From positions 2,046,001-2,110,000 of the forward strand of contig NC_062991.1 in assembly GCF_023078275.1 (NCBI RefSeq): a stretch of DNA of 64,000 nt, in the 5' to 3' direction. Positions within the stretch are counted from its first letter, which is position 1; each line of letters begins with the position of its first letter. Source of the DNA: Leguminivora glycinivorella (taxonomy: Eukaryota > Arthropoda > Insecta > Lepidoptera > Tortricidae). The notes beneath the pieces were generated by a model that did not search any database, was not told the DNA's origin, and saw only the letters and a list, made by a program, of their open reading frames with translations. Of this stretch, positions 1-9,439 are shown one piece after another. Made by a program: the position numbers and the translations under genes.

Positions 1-167
1 TAGACTAATTAAGAATTAGTGAAAGCAAAAGCGGGGATTATTTTTTAGGGTTTTTTTTTTTTAATTAACTATTTTTTAAGAACTAGAAACTCTTGCAAAT
101 TTGATGATTGATCCTAAGCATATTTATAGAATATATATGTAGTTAAACTGTTATGGCGGGTAATCTC

Positions 168-357
168 AATAATCGAAATCCATACTAATATTATAAATGG
201 GAAAGTGTATGTGTCTGTTTGTTTGTCCGTTTTTCACGGCAAAACGGAAGGACGAATTGACGAGATTTTTTAAGTGGTGATAGTTGAAGGGATGGAGAGT
301 GACATAGGCTACTTTTGTCTCTTTCTAACGCGAGCGAAGCCGCGGGAAAAAGCTAGT
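168..357 (+). mobile_element. Family D interspersed repeat
   Basis: Runs from a CATACTAATATTATAAATGGG start through the TGTCTGTTTGTTTGTCCG tract and a CACGGCAAAACGG box to GCGAGCGAAGCCGCGGG..AGCTAGTA. The same order of boxes recurs at 21537, and reversed at 19528, 31723 and 54270. The GCGAAGCCGCGGG..AGCTAGT end resembles 3' ends of RTE-type LINEs, so this may be a LINE-derived tail or a SINE parasitic on one. No coding capacity. Confidence 0.75.
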
Positions 358-396
358 ATGATCCATATTTTACACTATTAACTTGACTTGTTGACG

Positions 397-545
397 ACCG
401 ATCTGGCCTGGTCGGTAGTGATCCTACCAGCTAAGCCGGTCCTGGGTTCAAATACTTCAAATCCCGGTAAGGGCATTTATTTGTGTGATGAGCACAGGAT
501 ACTTGTTCCTGAGTCATGGATGTTTTCTATGTACGTTGTCTGAGT
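397..545 (+). mobile_element. Family A tRNA-like SINE
   Basis: Starts with GACCGATCTGGCCTGGTCGG, has a decayed polymerase III B-box region (GGTTCAAATACTTCAAATCCC, with a short internal duplication) and the body GGGCATTTATTTGTGTG..GAGTCATGGATGTTTTC. Related copies lie at 19038 (-), 23225 (-), 40948 (-), 50573 (+) and 57600 (+). The tRNA-like head plus a tRNA-unrelated body is the usual SINE plan. Confidence 0.8.
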
Positions 546-560
546 ACCCACTACCCGTGT

Positions 561-584
561 TAGATAGATAGATAGATAGATAGA
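561..584. repeat. (GATA)n microsatellite
   Basis: Six uninterrupted TAGA units. Read on the minus strand it is the 3' tail of the neighbouring LINE end, following an AATAAA signal. Confidence 0.9.
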
Positions 585-1036
585 ATACTCTTTATTGACA
601 CACCTCAGCAAAAGATACAGTGGAGTCAAAACAAATGATTATAAATAGAGGCAGACAACAGGCGGTCTTATCGCTAAAGAGCGATCTCTACCAGACAACC
701 TTTGGGTAGCGGAAATAACAAACATAATCAAAAAGAGTAGGTGCTTCGAAATAAAAAAAACATAATTATCCTAATGTCCAACACACAAATGGAATAAACA
801 TACACATATAAGAGAATATAAATAGACTTACATAAACATACTTAAATAGTAATATACAACAAGCCAGATATATAGTATCAAACCAAAAATATACAGCAAT
901 CATACCAACCACAGAGTAAATATAGCTGAGCAATAAGATCACTAAGGGAGAGACAGATAATGTTCTTTAAGCATTTTTTTAAAAACAGAAAGAGATCCGT
1001 GTTCTTGAGCTTACCGTGGGAGTCAGTCAATCTGTG
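585..1036 (-). mobile_element. LINE 3' end, family L, with (TATC)n tail
   Basis: On the minus strand the segment contains a GGTTGTCTGGTAGAGATCGCT hallmark followed by an AGCGATAAGACCGCC stem partner, then GTCAATAAAGAG and the (TATC)n tail. The same hallmark is seen on the plus strand at 35595, 38275, 39840 and 47890. This is the 3' untranslated end of a CR1/jockey-type LINE; no reverse transcriptase remains. The innermost part (about 1000-1036) may be a separate fragment, since its CCCACGGTAAGCTCAAG box also occurs at 23260. Confidence 0.65.
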
Positions 1037-1322
1037 TAATAATGTCATATAATACATATTTATTTATTTTCATTATCTATTTATTTACCAGTGGCACCTC
1101 TATTTGATAATGTAATTTTTTTTACATAAAAAGAAAATACTCTAGGTTTTTAGGACGCAAAAACGACGGGGTGTTATAAGTTTGACGTGTCTGTATGTCT
1201 GTCTGACTGTCTGTTTGTCCGTCTGTGTGTGTGTCTGTCTGTGGCATCGTAGCTCCCGAACAGATGAACCGATTTAGATTTTTTTGTCCGAAAGCTGGGT
1301 TAGTCGGGAGTGTTCCTAGCCA

Positions 1323-1950
1323 TGTTTTTTTTTTTTTTTTTTTTTTAGTATAGATAGGTAGACGTTTGACCACGATCACACCTGATGGTAAGTGATGATG
1401 CGGTCTACGGTGGAGCACGCTTACCTATGAGATACCTATTTACTCTTGCTTTAAAGAGACCTGGATTGTACTCGTGCGGAAACACAGACTTAGGCAGGGC
1501 ATTCCACTCCTTGGCGGTTCGCAAAAGAAATGTTGAAGCGAAACGCTTAGTGCGTATTTTTGGAATACTGACCATGAAGCGATGCCGCATTGCCGATTGT
1601 CTAGTGGTCCTATGGTGAAATGGGGACGGAGGAACAAGGTTATACAGTTCCTCAGCGCACTCTCCGAAATGTATCCTGTAAAATACCGATAAACTGGCAA
1701 CCTTCCGACGATGCTCCAGGCTATGTAGTCGAGAATTGGTCAGCTCGTCGTCATTGATGATCTTCTTGGCCCTCCTCTCGACTGACTCGAGCGCCGCAAG
1801 CTGGTATTTCGCTGAACCATCCCACAGGTGAGAACAATATTCTACACACGACCGGACTTGTGCTTGGTACAGGTCGAGCAGCTGCCTAGGTGTAAAATAA
1901 TGCCTCACCTTGTTGAGGATGCCCAGCTTTTTTGCAAATCGTTAATCGTT
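1323..1950 (-). mobile_element. 5'-truncated LINE with poly(A), inserted in family E
   Basis: Reads right to left: C-terminal reverse-transcriptase coding sequence, a short 3' untranslated region (TCATCACTTACCATCAGGTG), then a poly(A) run seen as T at 1325-1346. The 5' end is cut at about 1942-1950. Target duplication is hard to fix because the host site (ATGTTTCATG) merges with the poly(T); a GTTT overlap is possible. The 3' end resembles those at 17630, 25663, 34092 and 53600. Confidence 0.85.
1405..1941 (-). pseudogene. LINE reverse transcriptase C-terminus
   Basis: An open frame of about 178 codons with no own start: it is open up to the 5' truncation of the element. It begins at the usual post-catalytic segment (RFAKKLGILNK, then YCSHLWDGS about 25 residues later) and continues through ALESVERRAKKII, the region after the thumb found in jockey/CR1/Rex1-group LINEs, and ends FKARVNRYLIGKRAPP just before the stop. 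The catalytic YxDD palm and the endonuclease are absent, so it cannot be active. No internal stops or frameshifts are visible, which suggests a fairly recent insertion. The same C-terminal pattern (FKKRAYTHLKGRQR) occurs at 53600. Clade placement is from memory and could be wrong; the LINE call itself is firm. Confidence 0.85.
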
Positions 1951-2032
1951 TTTTGTTTCATGAAAATCGGTGTACTATGTGGCGATCGGGGGTTTTTTTC
2001 AAAATTTTAATTTTGTGGTTAGGTTATGTAAT

Positions 2033-2530
2033 ATTTATCGAATAAGCGCAACTATCAAAAACCCTAATTTCCGCACATGTACTCGTAAGTGCATTAGAGA
2101 AAGGATCGCAAATTGCAAATGTGTTGAGAATCAATTTAATCCGAATTGCGAAATTGCATCTGCATCTGTGGGATAGGCATGCGTTTTGAAAGTTGCATTG
2201 CATCCAGTTTTGTGTAGGGCGCTAGAAATAGTATAATAGTCAATTTTCAAATGTTCTTTATTCAAATAGACTTACAATAAGAGTACTTTTAAATTGTCAA
2301 CAATGTAGAATATCTTATTCTAAATATCAGAGCAATTGATTGGTGCAATAAACAATAAACTACTAAATTTGTGTTATTATATAGAAAAACGTCCCACTTT
2401 GACCGGTTAATCGTATAAAGATACACGCAAACATCGTCCTTATGGTAACCGACAAAGGGGGGCGCTTCACTAAACTCTTACACATTTGTTGATATAGTCA
2501 ACAACACAGCTCCGATTCCAATAAGGCCTA
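2033..2530. other. AT-rich spacer with a short shared repeat
   Basis: No gene seen. A segment at about 2415-2490 (AAGATACACGCAAAC..CTTATGGTAACCGACAA..CTTCACTAAAC) recurs at 50085-50150, so part of this stretch is dispersed repeat. Confidence 0.5.
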
Positions 2531-3088
2531 CACTGAAAGAAATGTTTGCATAACTGTAACCAAATTTTAGGTTACTGCTTACCTAAAAATTGTGACTTGC
2601 GAACTACGTGTTACCCATTACCAAACCGTGTTTTGTTATTTGTGTTGAGTTATGAACAACTTAACTATTTATGTTACTGTTTTAAATTGTATGTTCTACT
2701 TATAACAATGGTAATAGTCTAGTAATAATTATAACATTTTGTGATTTGCAACAAAAGTACAAGCGCCATTTTGTTACTATGGAACAAATAATTTAACTAT
2801 TTCACAACCAAATTGCTTACGAATCTATAACATCTAGTTGGTTGCAAACACAAAAATGTTTTGTAATAATTAAATAATCCTACATTTACTTAGTAATTAA
2901 ACTGTTCAATTATTTTCTGAATTGATTTATTTATTAGTAGTCAAACTGTTCATCAACTGGTAACTAATTTAATTTGTTGACGTGTTACAGTACTTAGGTT
3001 GTTAATCAGAAAGTTTAGTCTGGTAACTAATAACAAAACTGTTTAGCTACAAGTAGCTCGACCAATTTAGTAATCTATAATTAAAATG

Positions 3089-3562
3089 GTAATTCCACTA
3101 TATTTTGTTAGTTAAACGTCGGATCAAATAGCTACCAGTCCATCCGGCAATTAACTTAGTACAAAAAGGGACGATATCAATGAATCCGTCCTTAAATTAA
3201 TCAACGAGAGTATAGTAAAATCACATTGTATTGAAATGAATTGTAACAACACCTTTTAGTAGCCTTACCCGATCACTTATTACGATTCAGTTTAAGTTTT
3301 TAGCTCCGTCCTGTTAGTCCTGTAGCAATTCCGTTTAGGTCCTAAACTGAATCTTAGATAATATTCGTAATAAGTGATCAGGTAATGCTACTAGAAGGTA
3401 TTGTTACAATTCATTTCAATACAATGTGATTTTACTATTACTCTCGTTGATTAATTTAAGGACGGATTCATTGATATCGTCCCTTTTTGTACTAAGTTAA
3501 TTGCCGGATGGACTGGTAGCTATTTGATCCGACGTTTAACTAACAAAATATAGTGGAATTAC
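3089..3562. repeat. Long near-perfect inverted repeat (hairpin)
   Basis: The left arm 3089-3285 and right arm 3365-3562 are reverse complements over about 197 bp, with only a handful of substitutions. Pairing resumes inside (GATTCAGTTTA at 3284-3294 with its complement at about 3343-3353), leaving a loop near 46 nt. A transcript would form about 200 bp of double-stranded RNA. Likely a foldback MITE or a hairpin-RNA locus within the larger element; no copy elsewhere in the window. Confidence 0.9.
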
Positions 3563-4192
3563 AGTATATTTATAATATTTATTATTTGACTGAATTCTGA
3601 TAAATATTCATATTAAGACGGGGTTTTACTTGAATTGGTGTTACTTACATTAAAAACAACAATAATTAAATTCCATTATTTTCATAAATAATTAACGTAA
3701 AGCGTCTTGATACGAATATTCAAATTTTAGGTAGGTAGCATAGTAAAACTCTTCATTTAAATGCTAAGTACAGTTTTATTCAAATAATTCCTGTATTTCC
3801 GAAATATTATAATAAAATTATGACACTATAACATTATTTACTTTCTGATTTCGTAATCATCAAAAAATAGAAACAATGGAAATACTAACTTATGCTTATG
3901 TTTCGCTTTTACTTTAGCCCAAGAGCTACCCAGTGCATTAAGAACAAATTTTATTTTAAATCACGCATCAACTGCATTTCGTAACGAACATTATTTACAG
4001 TTAGGTTTATTAGAGCTTTGATAGAATATCTTACAATTTAGACGGCGGCAACGTTAATTCCATTTCGCACCGTCTTTCCGCTCTGCGTGCGATGGTCTCT
4101 TCTATTTGCGCAGCACATTTCACATGCATAAAAAAATCCTTCCGGCACAATCAGCTTAGACGGCCACCAGAGAAGTTTAGAGTAGACCTGGT

Positions 4193-4453
4193 TTAATTCT
4201 TACTCTTGCCTACGTTCGAAGTAGTCACCAAAAAAGGGGTCGCCATAAATGCTGCCAGGTCCAGGACTTCTTCACAATGTTCTGAAACATTCAATTTAAT
4301 ATGTACCTTCCTCAGTCCTCGTATACTTTTTAATAATGTTTTATTTTTGTACATACTTATTACAAAACCATTTTGAACTTTTATCGTGTAAAAAAGGGTT
4401 CTAAATACAAAAACAAAACAATCGTTAATATTAAAAGATACATATGAAATCAA
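4193..4453 (-). other. Unidentified minus-strand open frame
   Basis: 86 codons. The second half (KVHIKLNVSEHCEEVLDLAA) looks more like real protein than the first, and a TTTCAG acceptor-like site sits inside the frame just before EHCEEV. I do not recognise the product. It lies within the 2531-6098 element and may be a decayed exon or chance. Confidence 0.12.
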
Positions 4454-4469
4454 AGGATGTGGTGATGTT

Positions 4470-4553
4470 AGTCTGTTCGGAAAGAGAAGAGTCGTGGAAT
4501 GTATTGGACCCCAACCCCATACATTTCACTACTCTTCTCTTTCCGAACAGACT
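4470..4553. repeat. 84-nt hairpin
   Basis: Arms of about 35 nt (AGTCTGTTCGGAAAGAGAAG and its complement ending at 4553) with few mismatches around a short C-rich loop (GACCCCAACCCC). The size and pairing are precursor-miRNA-like, but I remember similar short foldbacks as common lepidopteran repeats, so a mini-MITE is the likelier reading. Confidence 0.75.
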
Positions 4554-4653
4554 CTATAGGTACTTACTTTTTTGGAAAATGCGTCCGTAATTATACTAAT
4601 TATGTTTTGTAGCATGGCTGTTTGGGTAATCAGTTTCGCCTTGTAATAATTTC

Positions 4654-4881
4654 TTATATTTCCTCTTCTGATAATAACTGCAAAATATCAATATGTTTTC
4701 TGTGTTCTGAAATTAAAACGTACACAAATGTCAGAATACCAACGTTCACTGATAAAGGATAATAGAACATACAATAGAACTTTCCAACTATTCCAACGAA
4801 TAACAATAAAATTGTAACCCCATAACCAAGGTGAACTGAAAACGCCGCAGTGAAAGGAATATAGGTAATGGTATTGACCAC
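4654..4881 (-). other. Unidentified membrane-like open frame
   Basis: 75 codons, strongly hydrophobic (VTILLLFVGIVGKF, VGILTFVYVLI, two possible membrane spans), then a charged tail ending LLSEEEI. I do not recognise it. The length and isolation argue against a gene; a chemoreceptor-like exon fragment is a remote possibility. Confidence 0.1.
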
Positions 4882-5159
4882 TCGTTTACTATGTTACTGG
4901 AAATTAGTAGTAGAATTAATTCCTGACCTACAAACCTACCTGCTGTGTTTACCTACCTGTAAATTGCCCCCTGTAAACCTACGTATTAAACTTAGGAATT
5001 AAGAAAACTTCCACCTAATTAATTGCGTATTCAATCCTACTTATGGGCATTAAGCACGTTTGGTAGATATCTACTTACGCTACAACTACAGCTCCCATAT
5101 CATGCAATTCATTATTGTTATTAAATGTTGTTACTTACCTTTAAACATCTAAATATTTA

Positions 5160-5480
5160 CATAGGGAGAGCCACGACGCTAGGTACTCCTCCATCGTAGT
5201 GGTACTAGTACACGAGGCATCTCACACTCGGAGGTTCTGGCTGACTCCGCCGCCGCCGCCTCCTCAAGTTCACTCATATTGTGCACCCGCCCTTGCCTCC
5301 AAGGTTTTCTTCACAAATACCATGAATTTTATTAATAACAACCGGACTGAACAAACTGTGATGCGTGCTGAAATGCTGAGACTCTCGTCTCGAGGAAACA
5401 CAAACGGGAACGAACAGGTTTGCTTCGGTCCGGTCCGTTTACTGTGCGGCTGTGCGCGTCGCGTCATTCTGTTTCATGTT
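5160..5480. other. GC-richer patch with (CCG)n
   Basis: A locally GC-rich island in an AT-rich element, with CCGCCGCCGCC at about 5247 and several CpG. A 102-codon frame (5199-5507) crosses it but shows low-complexity proline and no family. It could be a captured exon or promoter fragment; I cannot support a gene. Confidence 0.25.
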
Positions 5481-6103
5481 ATAAACAATCGTTCGAGCTA
5501 CAGATAACAAAAGTTTTGTAGTGTTTTACTAAACATTACGTACTTTATAACTATAGTTTTCCTTAATTCGTACATTTGCTTAAGTAAGCAACAAAGAAGT
5601 AAAATCACTTATTTGTTACAAAACTATTTTTTGTTAATAAATAGAGTAGTAAATTAAAGACAACATAATTGTTTGTCTAATATTTGAATGAAATTGTTAC
5701 CTGGTAGTTATGTAAGGTAAAATTATTAGTATGCTATTAGATTTGGTTAAAATCAATCAAACACTTTAACAGTCTGCAAACATATACAGTTTTGTTGGAA
5801 CAACAATACATAGTTTGGTAAAACGTAGTCTAACGTACTGATAATAATTAAGGATACATTTAAGTTAATTATAAAAAGACAGTTCTGTTGCAGCAGCTCT
5901 ACTACTTCGTTTAAGTTGATTAAGTTAATAACAGCCTAATATTAAATTACTGCACATCAAATACAAAATAACATGACTAGTATTGTATTACACCACAAAA
6001 TTAGTTATGTAAATTTAACTAAAATTTGTTTCGCTATAACTTGAGTTCAATTATTTCTGAAACAACTGAATTAGTTCAGTTAATTATTTCTTTCAGTGTA
6101 GTT

Positions 6104-6160
6104 ACCTACCCTCACGGGGATTCGAACCCAGGACCGCGGCTTAGCAGGTTGTCTAAGTGT
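6104..6160 (-). mobile_element. Family A-like SINE head remnant
   Basis: CCCTCACGGGGATTCGAACCC followed by AGGACCGCGGCTTAGCAGG is the reverse complement of a tRNA-like B-box region of the family A type. It abuts the TA flank of the 2531-6098 element. Confidence 0.5.
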
Positions 6161-6214
6161 AAGTGTGTAGCTATTTGAATGAATGAATGAACATTGAAAA
6201 AAGACCAAATTCTC

Positions 6215-6990
6215 AAGCAACCGCCGTCGGTTCCATTTACTGTCGCCGCACCGCTACAGATTCTGATGCATTATTTGAGAATATTAATATGTTACTTTAG
6301 GTACTGAATTTGAACTACAATGAATCATTATTGCTTGATCTTCATAATAAAAGTATTACGCTTTAATGTTTGAAATTTTGATATACGATGGCCTTAAACG
6401 AATCGAAAGAGACAAGATTGCTTCGGTATGTTATATGCGGCCGCCGGTGCCATACATTCTTCTAATGCATTTGAGAAGATGAATATGTTTTACTATAGAA
6501 AATGTATATTTATTGTAATCCTTATTAGTTAGTCTTAGTATTTTAAGTAATTTTTTACGGTTACAATGCATTTTTGCATACGATGGCCTTAAACGAATCA
6601 GAAGAGACAAGATAGCTTCGGTATGTTATATGCGACGGCGGCGCTATACATTCTAATGCATATTTGAGGAGATGAATATGTTTTACTATAGAAAATGTAT
6701 ATTTATTGCAATCTTTATTAGTTAGTCTTAGTATTTTTAGTAATTTTTGACGGTTTTATGTTTTAATTTTAGCATATGATTGCCTCAAACGAATCGAAAG
6801 AGTCACGATTGCCAACAAGTTTCAGTACATTGCCAGCCGTTGCCGCCGCCATAGTTTCTAATGCATTATTTCATAAGATGAATAGATTTTGCTATGGATA
6901 ATGTATATTTATTTTAATCCTTATTAGTTAATCTTAGTGTTTTAAGTAATTTTTGACAGTTTTATGCTTTACTTTTTGCATACGATGTCC
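6215..6990. repeat. Tandem repeat, period about 195-206 bp
   Basis: Units begin at about 6382, 6576, 6772 and 6978 with GCATACGATGGCCTTAAACG or close variants, each followed by a GCCGCCG box, AATGCATT, ATGAATATGTTTTACTATAG and TTATTAGTTAGTCTTAGT. A partial earlier unit covers 6215-6380 and the last is cut at about 6990. Units differ by substitutions and small indels, so this is an old array. Confidence 0.88.
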
Positions 6991-9366
6991 TCAAATATGA
7001 ACTAGCACCAAATTTTTGTAAAAAATGCCACATTATTGAATTTTTCCAGCTGGTCATAAATAGATATGTTAGTCTTTTATAATATTTTGATAATTTAGCA
7101 CTAGATCTATCTAATAATACCATTTTATGGTACAGCACAATACAATTTTTGTGAGTACTTGCTAAACAAACACTACAAAAAACGTCATTTTTGGCCCGAA
7201 TGGAACGCTTTTACCGCAATAGTGGCGCCATCTGTATCAGCAAATTATGTATATCCGAGTAATGGCTACTTTCCTCTATACATTCATATTAAAATTTTCT
7301 ATGTTGGTATTATAGTTACAGAGATATAAGCCACCGCGCCATAACACTTTTCGTTACACCTGGTTTTCGGTCCGGTCACTCTACTACGGGTTTTTAAAGA
7401 CGTTCACCTAACGTTTCACGTCAAAATATGTTTTTTGGTTCTCGCTAAAATGCCCTTCCAGTAAATATAAGTACTTACTAGTACATAAAGACTAAATAAA
7501 GAGAGAAATCATATTGAAACTTAAAATATAATGCCAGAACGTTAATAATTTACAAGTCTTCCAATCTTCTATAATCTTCTAGAAGGTTCTGTAGATCAGC
7601 CGGCACTAACACACCTGAAAGTTTGCTCACCTAGTGTAAATACAGGTAAGAGCAACAAATTCAGGCCCATCAGTGTACCAGACTTCTTCTTTCTTCTTCT
7701 CTTCTGTTCTTTCTTCGTCTCTTCTATTCTTTATTCTGTTTGATTCTTCACGGAAAATTTTCTCGCTTGGTTACCTACCCTTGTTTTTTCTCTCTTCTTC
7801 ATTTCTTCCTGTTTTCGTGCCTTCATTTTTTTCGTTTAAATTTAAAAGAAAGTTTTTCGTTTAAGTTCTTATAATTTGTCTAAATATATATTTGAATTAT
7901 TTTATTATAAACCTACCGTACGAACATACTCGTAAAAACAAAAAAGCAATTCAGTTGAGTTTTTTTTTTAGTTTTACATTTGTATATTAGTATATTAGTA
8001 TAATAGGCTAGTTGCCTATACTAAAGAACTGTCAAAACGATTTTCTAATATATGGAATTACTATGAAATACTGAGGAGTGACATCACAATCAATCATTTA
8101 CTTTATAATCTTTCTCATTGACTTATGAAATAAAAATTTTGTTCAAAAATTAGAATAGAATAGAATATAATTCATTTATTTAAAGTCACAACATAGTACA
8201 CACAAAAAGAAGAAGGCATGCAAACAAAACATACAATGGACGCTATATAGGACCCTCACTCAGCATGATGCTACGGCAATCCGCAGCGCTGTCCATACTA
8301 ATACTAATTACTAGTGTCCATATTTTTCTTTGCTACTTTATTTCGTGGACTGCATAAAATATTTTAAAAAGAAGCTGAATTCACTAGTAGCAAAGACATT
8401 GCTAGTAAGAAACTAGCCTATTCAATGAATCCCGTAGAGACAATCTTTAGAATTAACCATAAAGAACGATAACACAAATAGCTTGGCACCTAGACTATAT
8501 ATATTATATTCATAAAAGTCCCGAAATTCCGATTCCCATTGTCTATATTTAATTATTTTAGTTCAAACCGCGTCTAGTCGTTTGACAAACGCCCTCCCAG
8601 CTTTTATGAGTTTTATGCGACTAAATGAATAGCAGATGGATCGTAAAAGGGGCATCGTTTAGTCATATAATGGTATACAGAGTGGCATAAAAATGGGGTA
8701 CAAAAACTGGCCAAGTAGTTGACCAAAGCGCTACATAAATGTTTTTGTTGGATTATTTCGCAGGATTATATGTATGTATTAATAGGTCGAAAGAAAAATC
8801 TTTTTTAGATAATACATTTTCTTTATTTATTTAGTGACAGATTATGACTTTTATGGGACTAAAGATATGGATTATAAAAAAAGGACGAGCATCGTTTAGC
8901 TATGTCAGCTATAGTCATACAATGATATACAGGATGTCATACAAATGTGACGCAATAATATTGAGTTCGCTTAATGATGATTTTAGGTTAGGTACACGCT
9001 TATAATTCTTTTAACAGTGCAGTAACTGAGAAACTATAATAAAATAGCTATTTAGCCTTCGTTATGGTGTTATGGACCCTTTATCGAAACACTGTACCTA
9101 CTAAACTCACCACCAGTAGTAGATCAAACTACGTGTCAAAAATACCTACCTTTACAAATATATATTATATTATAAATATACATAATATGTAGATATTAAT
9201 ATGTGAAATAATTACAGTAGCAGAACATTTTAAACACAAACAGATTTTGAAGTTTTTTTTAAATTAATATTATAGGACTTTTTTTAACAGACTGATTAAG
9301 TTTAGTTATTTATCTTTACATAAAGTAAAGTTGATATAAAGAATAAGAATAAAAGACCGAATAATC
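6991..9366. other. AT-rich stretch without genes
   Basis: No gene is visible. A pyrimidine-rich tract (TTCTTCTT/CTTCT) covers about 7675-7860 and creates a spurious serine/phenylalanine frame. An AGAATAGAATAGAATATAATTC start at about 8155 followed by TTTATTTAAAG looks like a reversed LINE 3' end (to about 8300). Confidence 0.5.
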
Positions 9367-9437
9367 AAGAATTTATTTATTGCCTAAAAGAAAAAAAATA
9401 AGAATAAAAAGAATAAGAATTTATTTATTGCCTAAAA
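9367..9437. repeat. Short tandem duplication
   Basis: AATTTATTTATTGCCTAAAA occurs twice 48 bp apart, each followed by an A-rich run. Probably a slippage duplication or a doubled LINE tail. Confidence 0.6.
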
Positions 9438-9439
9438 AG

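Larger units (their letters stand above)
1130..2032 (+). mobile_element. Family E repeat, split by a LINE
   Basis: The left part (1130-1322) holds GACGTGTCTG, a (GTCT)n tract, GGCATCGTAGCTCCCGAAC and GGGAGTGTTCCTAGCCATG. The right part (about 1951-2032) resumes with TTTCATGAAAATCGG and GCGATCGGGGG, then AATTTTGTGGTTAGGTTA. The second copy at 38705-38945 (reverse strand) reads straight through this point, which shows that the ~625 bp in between are an insertion. Confidence 0.8.
2531..6098. mobile_element. 3.57-kb element with CACTGAAAGAAAT inverted ends
   Basis: A perfect 13-bp inverted repeat, CACTGAAAGAAAT at 2531-2543 and its reverse complement at 6086-6098, flanked by TA on both sides (2529-2530 and 6099-6100). 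About 550 bp at each end are packed with degenerate GTTAAC, GGTAAC and TTAACTAATT-like words, as expected of subterminal transposase-binding motifs. A CACTG start recalls CACTA/EnSpm variants, but a 2-bp TA flank also fits other superfamilies. I see no transposase. The interior holds a long hairpin (3089-3562), a small hairpin (4470-4553) and two short minus-strand frames of unknown meaning. Confidence 0.6.

Noticed and set aside
5199..5507. 102-codon frame with a proline run
   Set aside because: Low-complexity (CCG)n and several overlapping frames on both strands; nothing recognisable.
2531..6098. Helitron
   Set aside because: No TC start or CTRR end with a terminal hairpin; clear inverted ends and a TA duplication instead.
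6215..6990. CRISPR-like or satellite gene array
   Set aside because: Units are ~195 bp, contiguous and diverged; no spacers and no coding.
7673..7864. 63-codon serine/phenylalanine frame
   Set aside because: A translated TTC/TCT-rich tract, low complexity.
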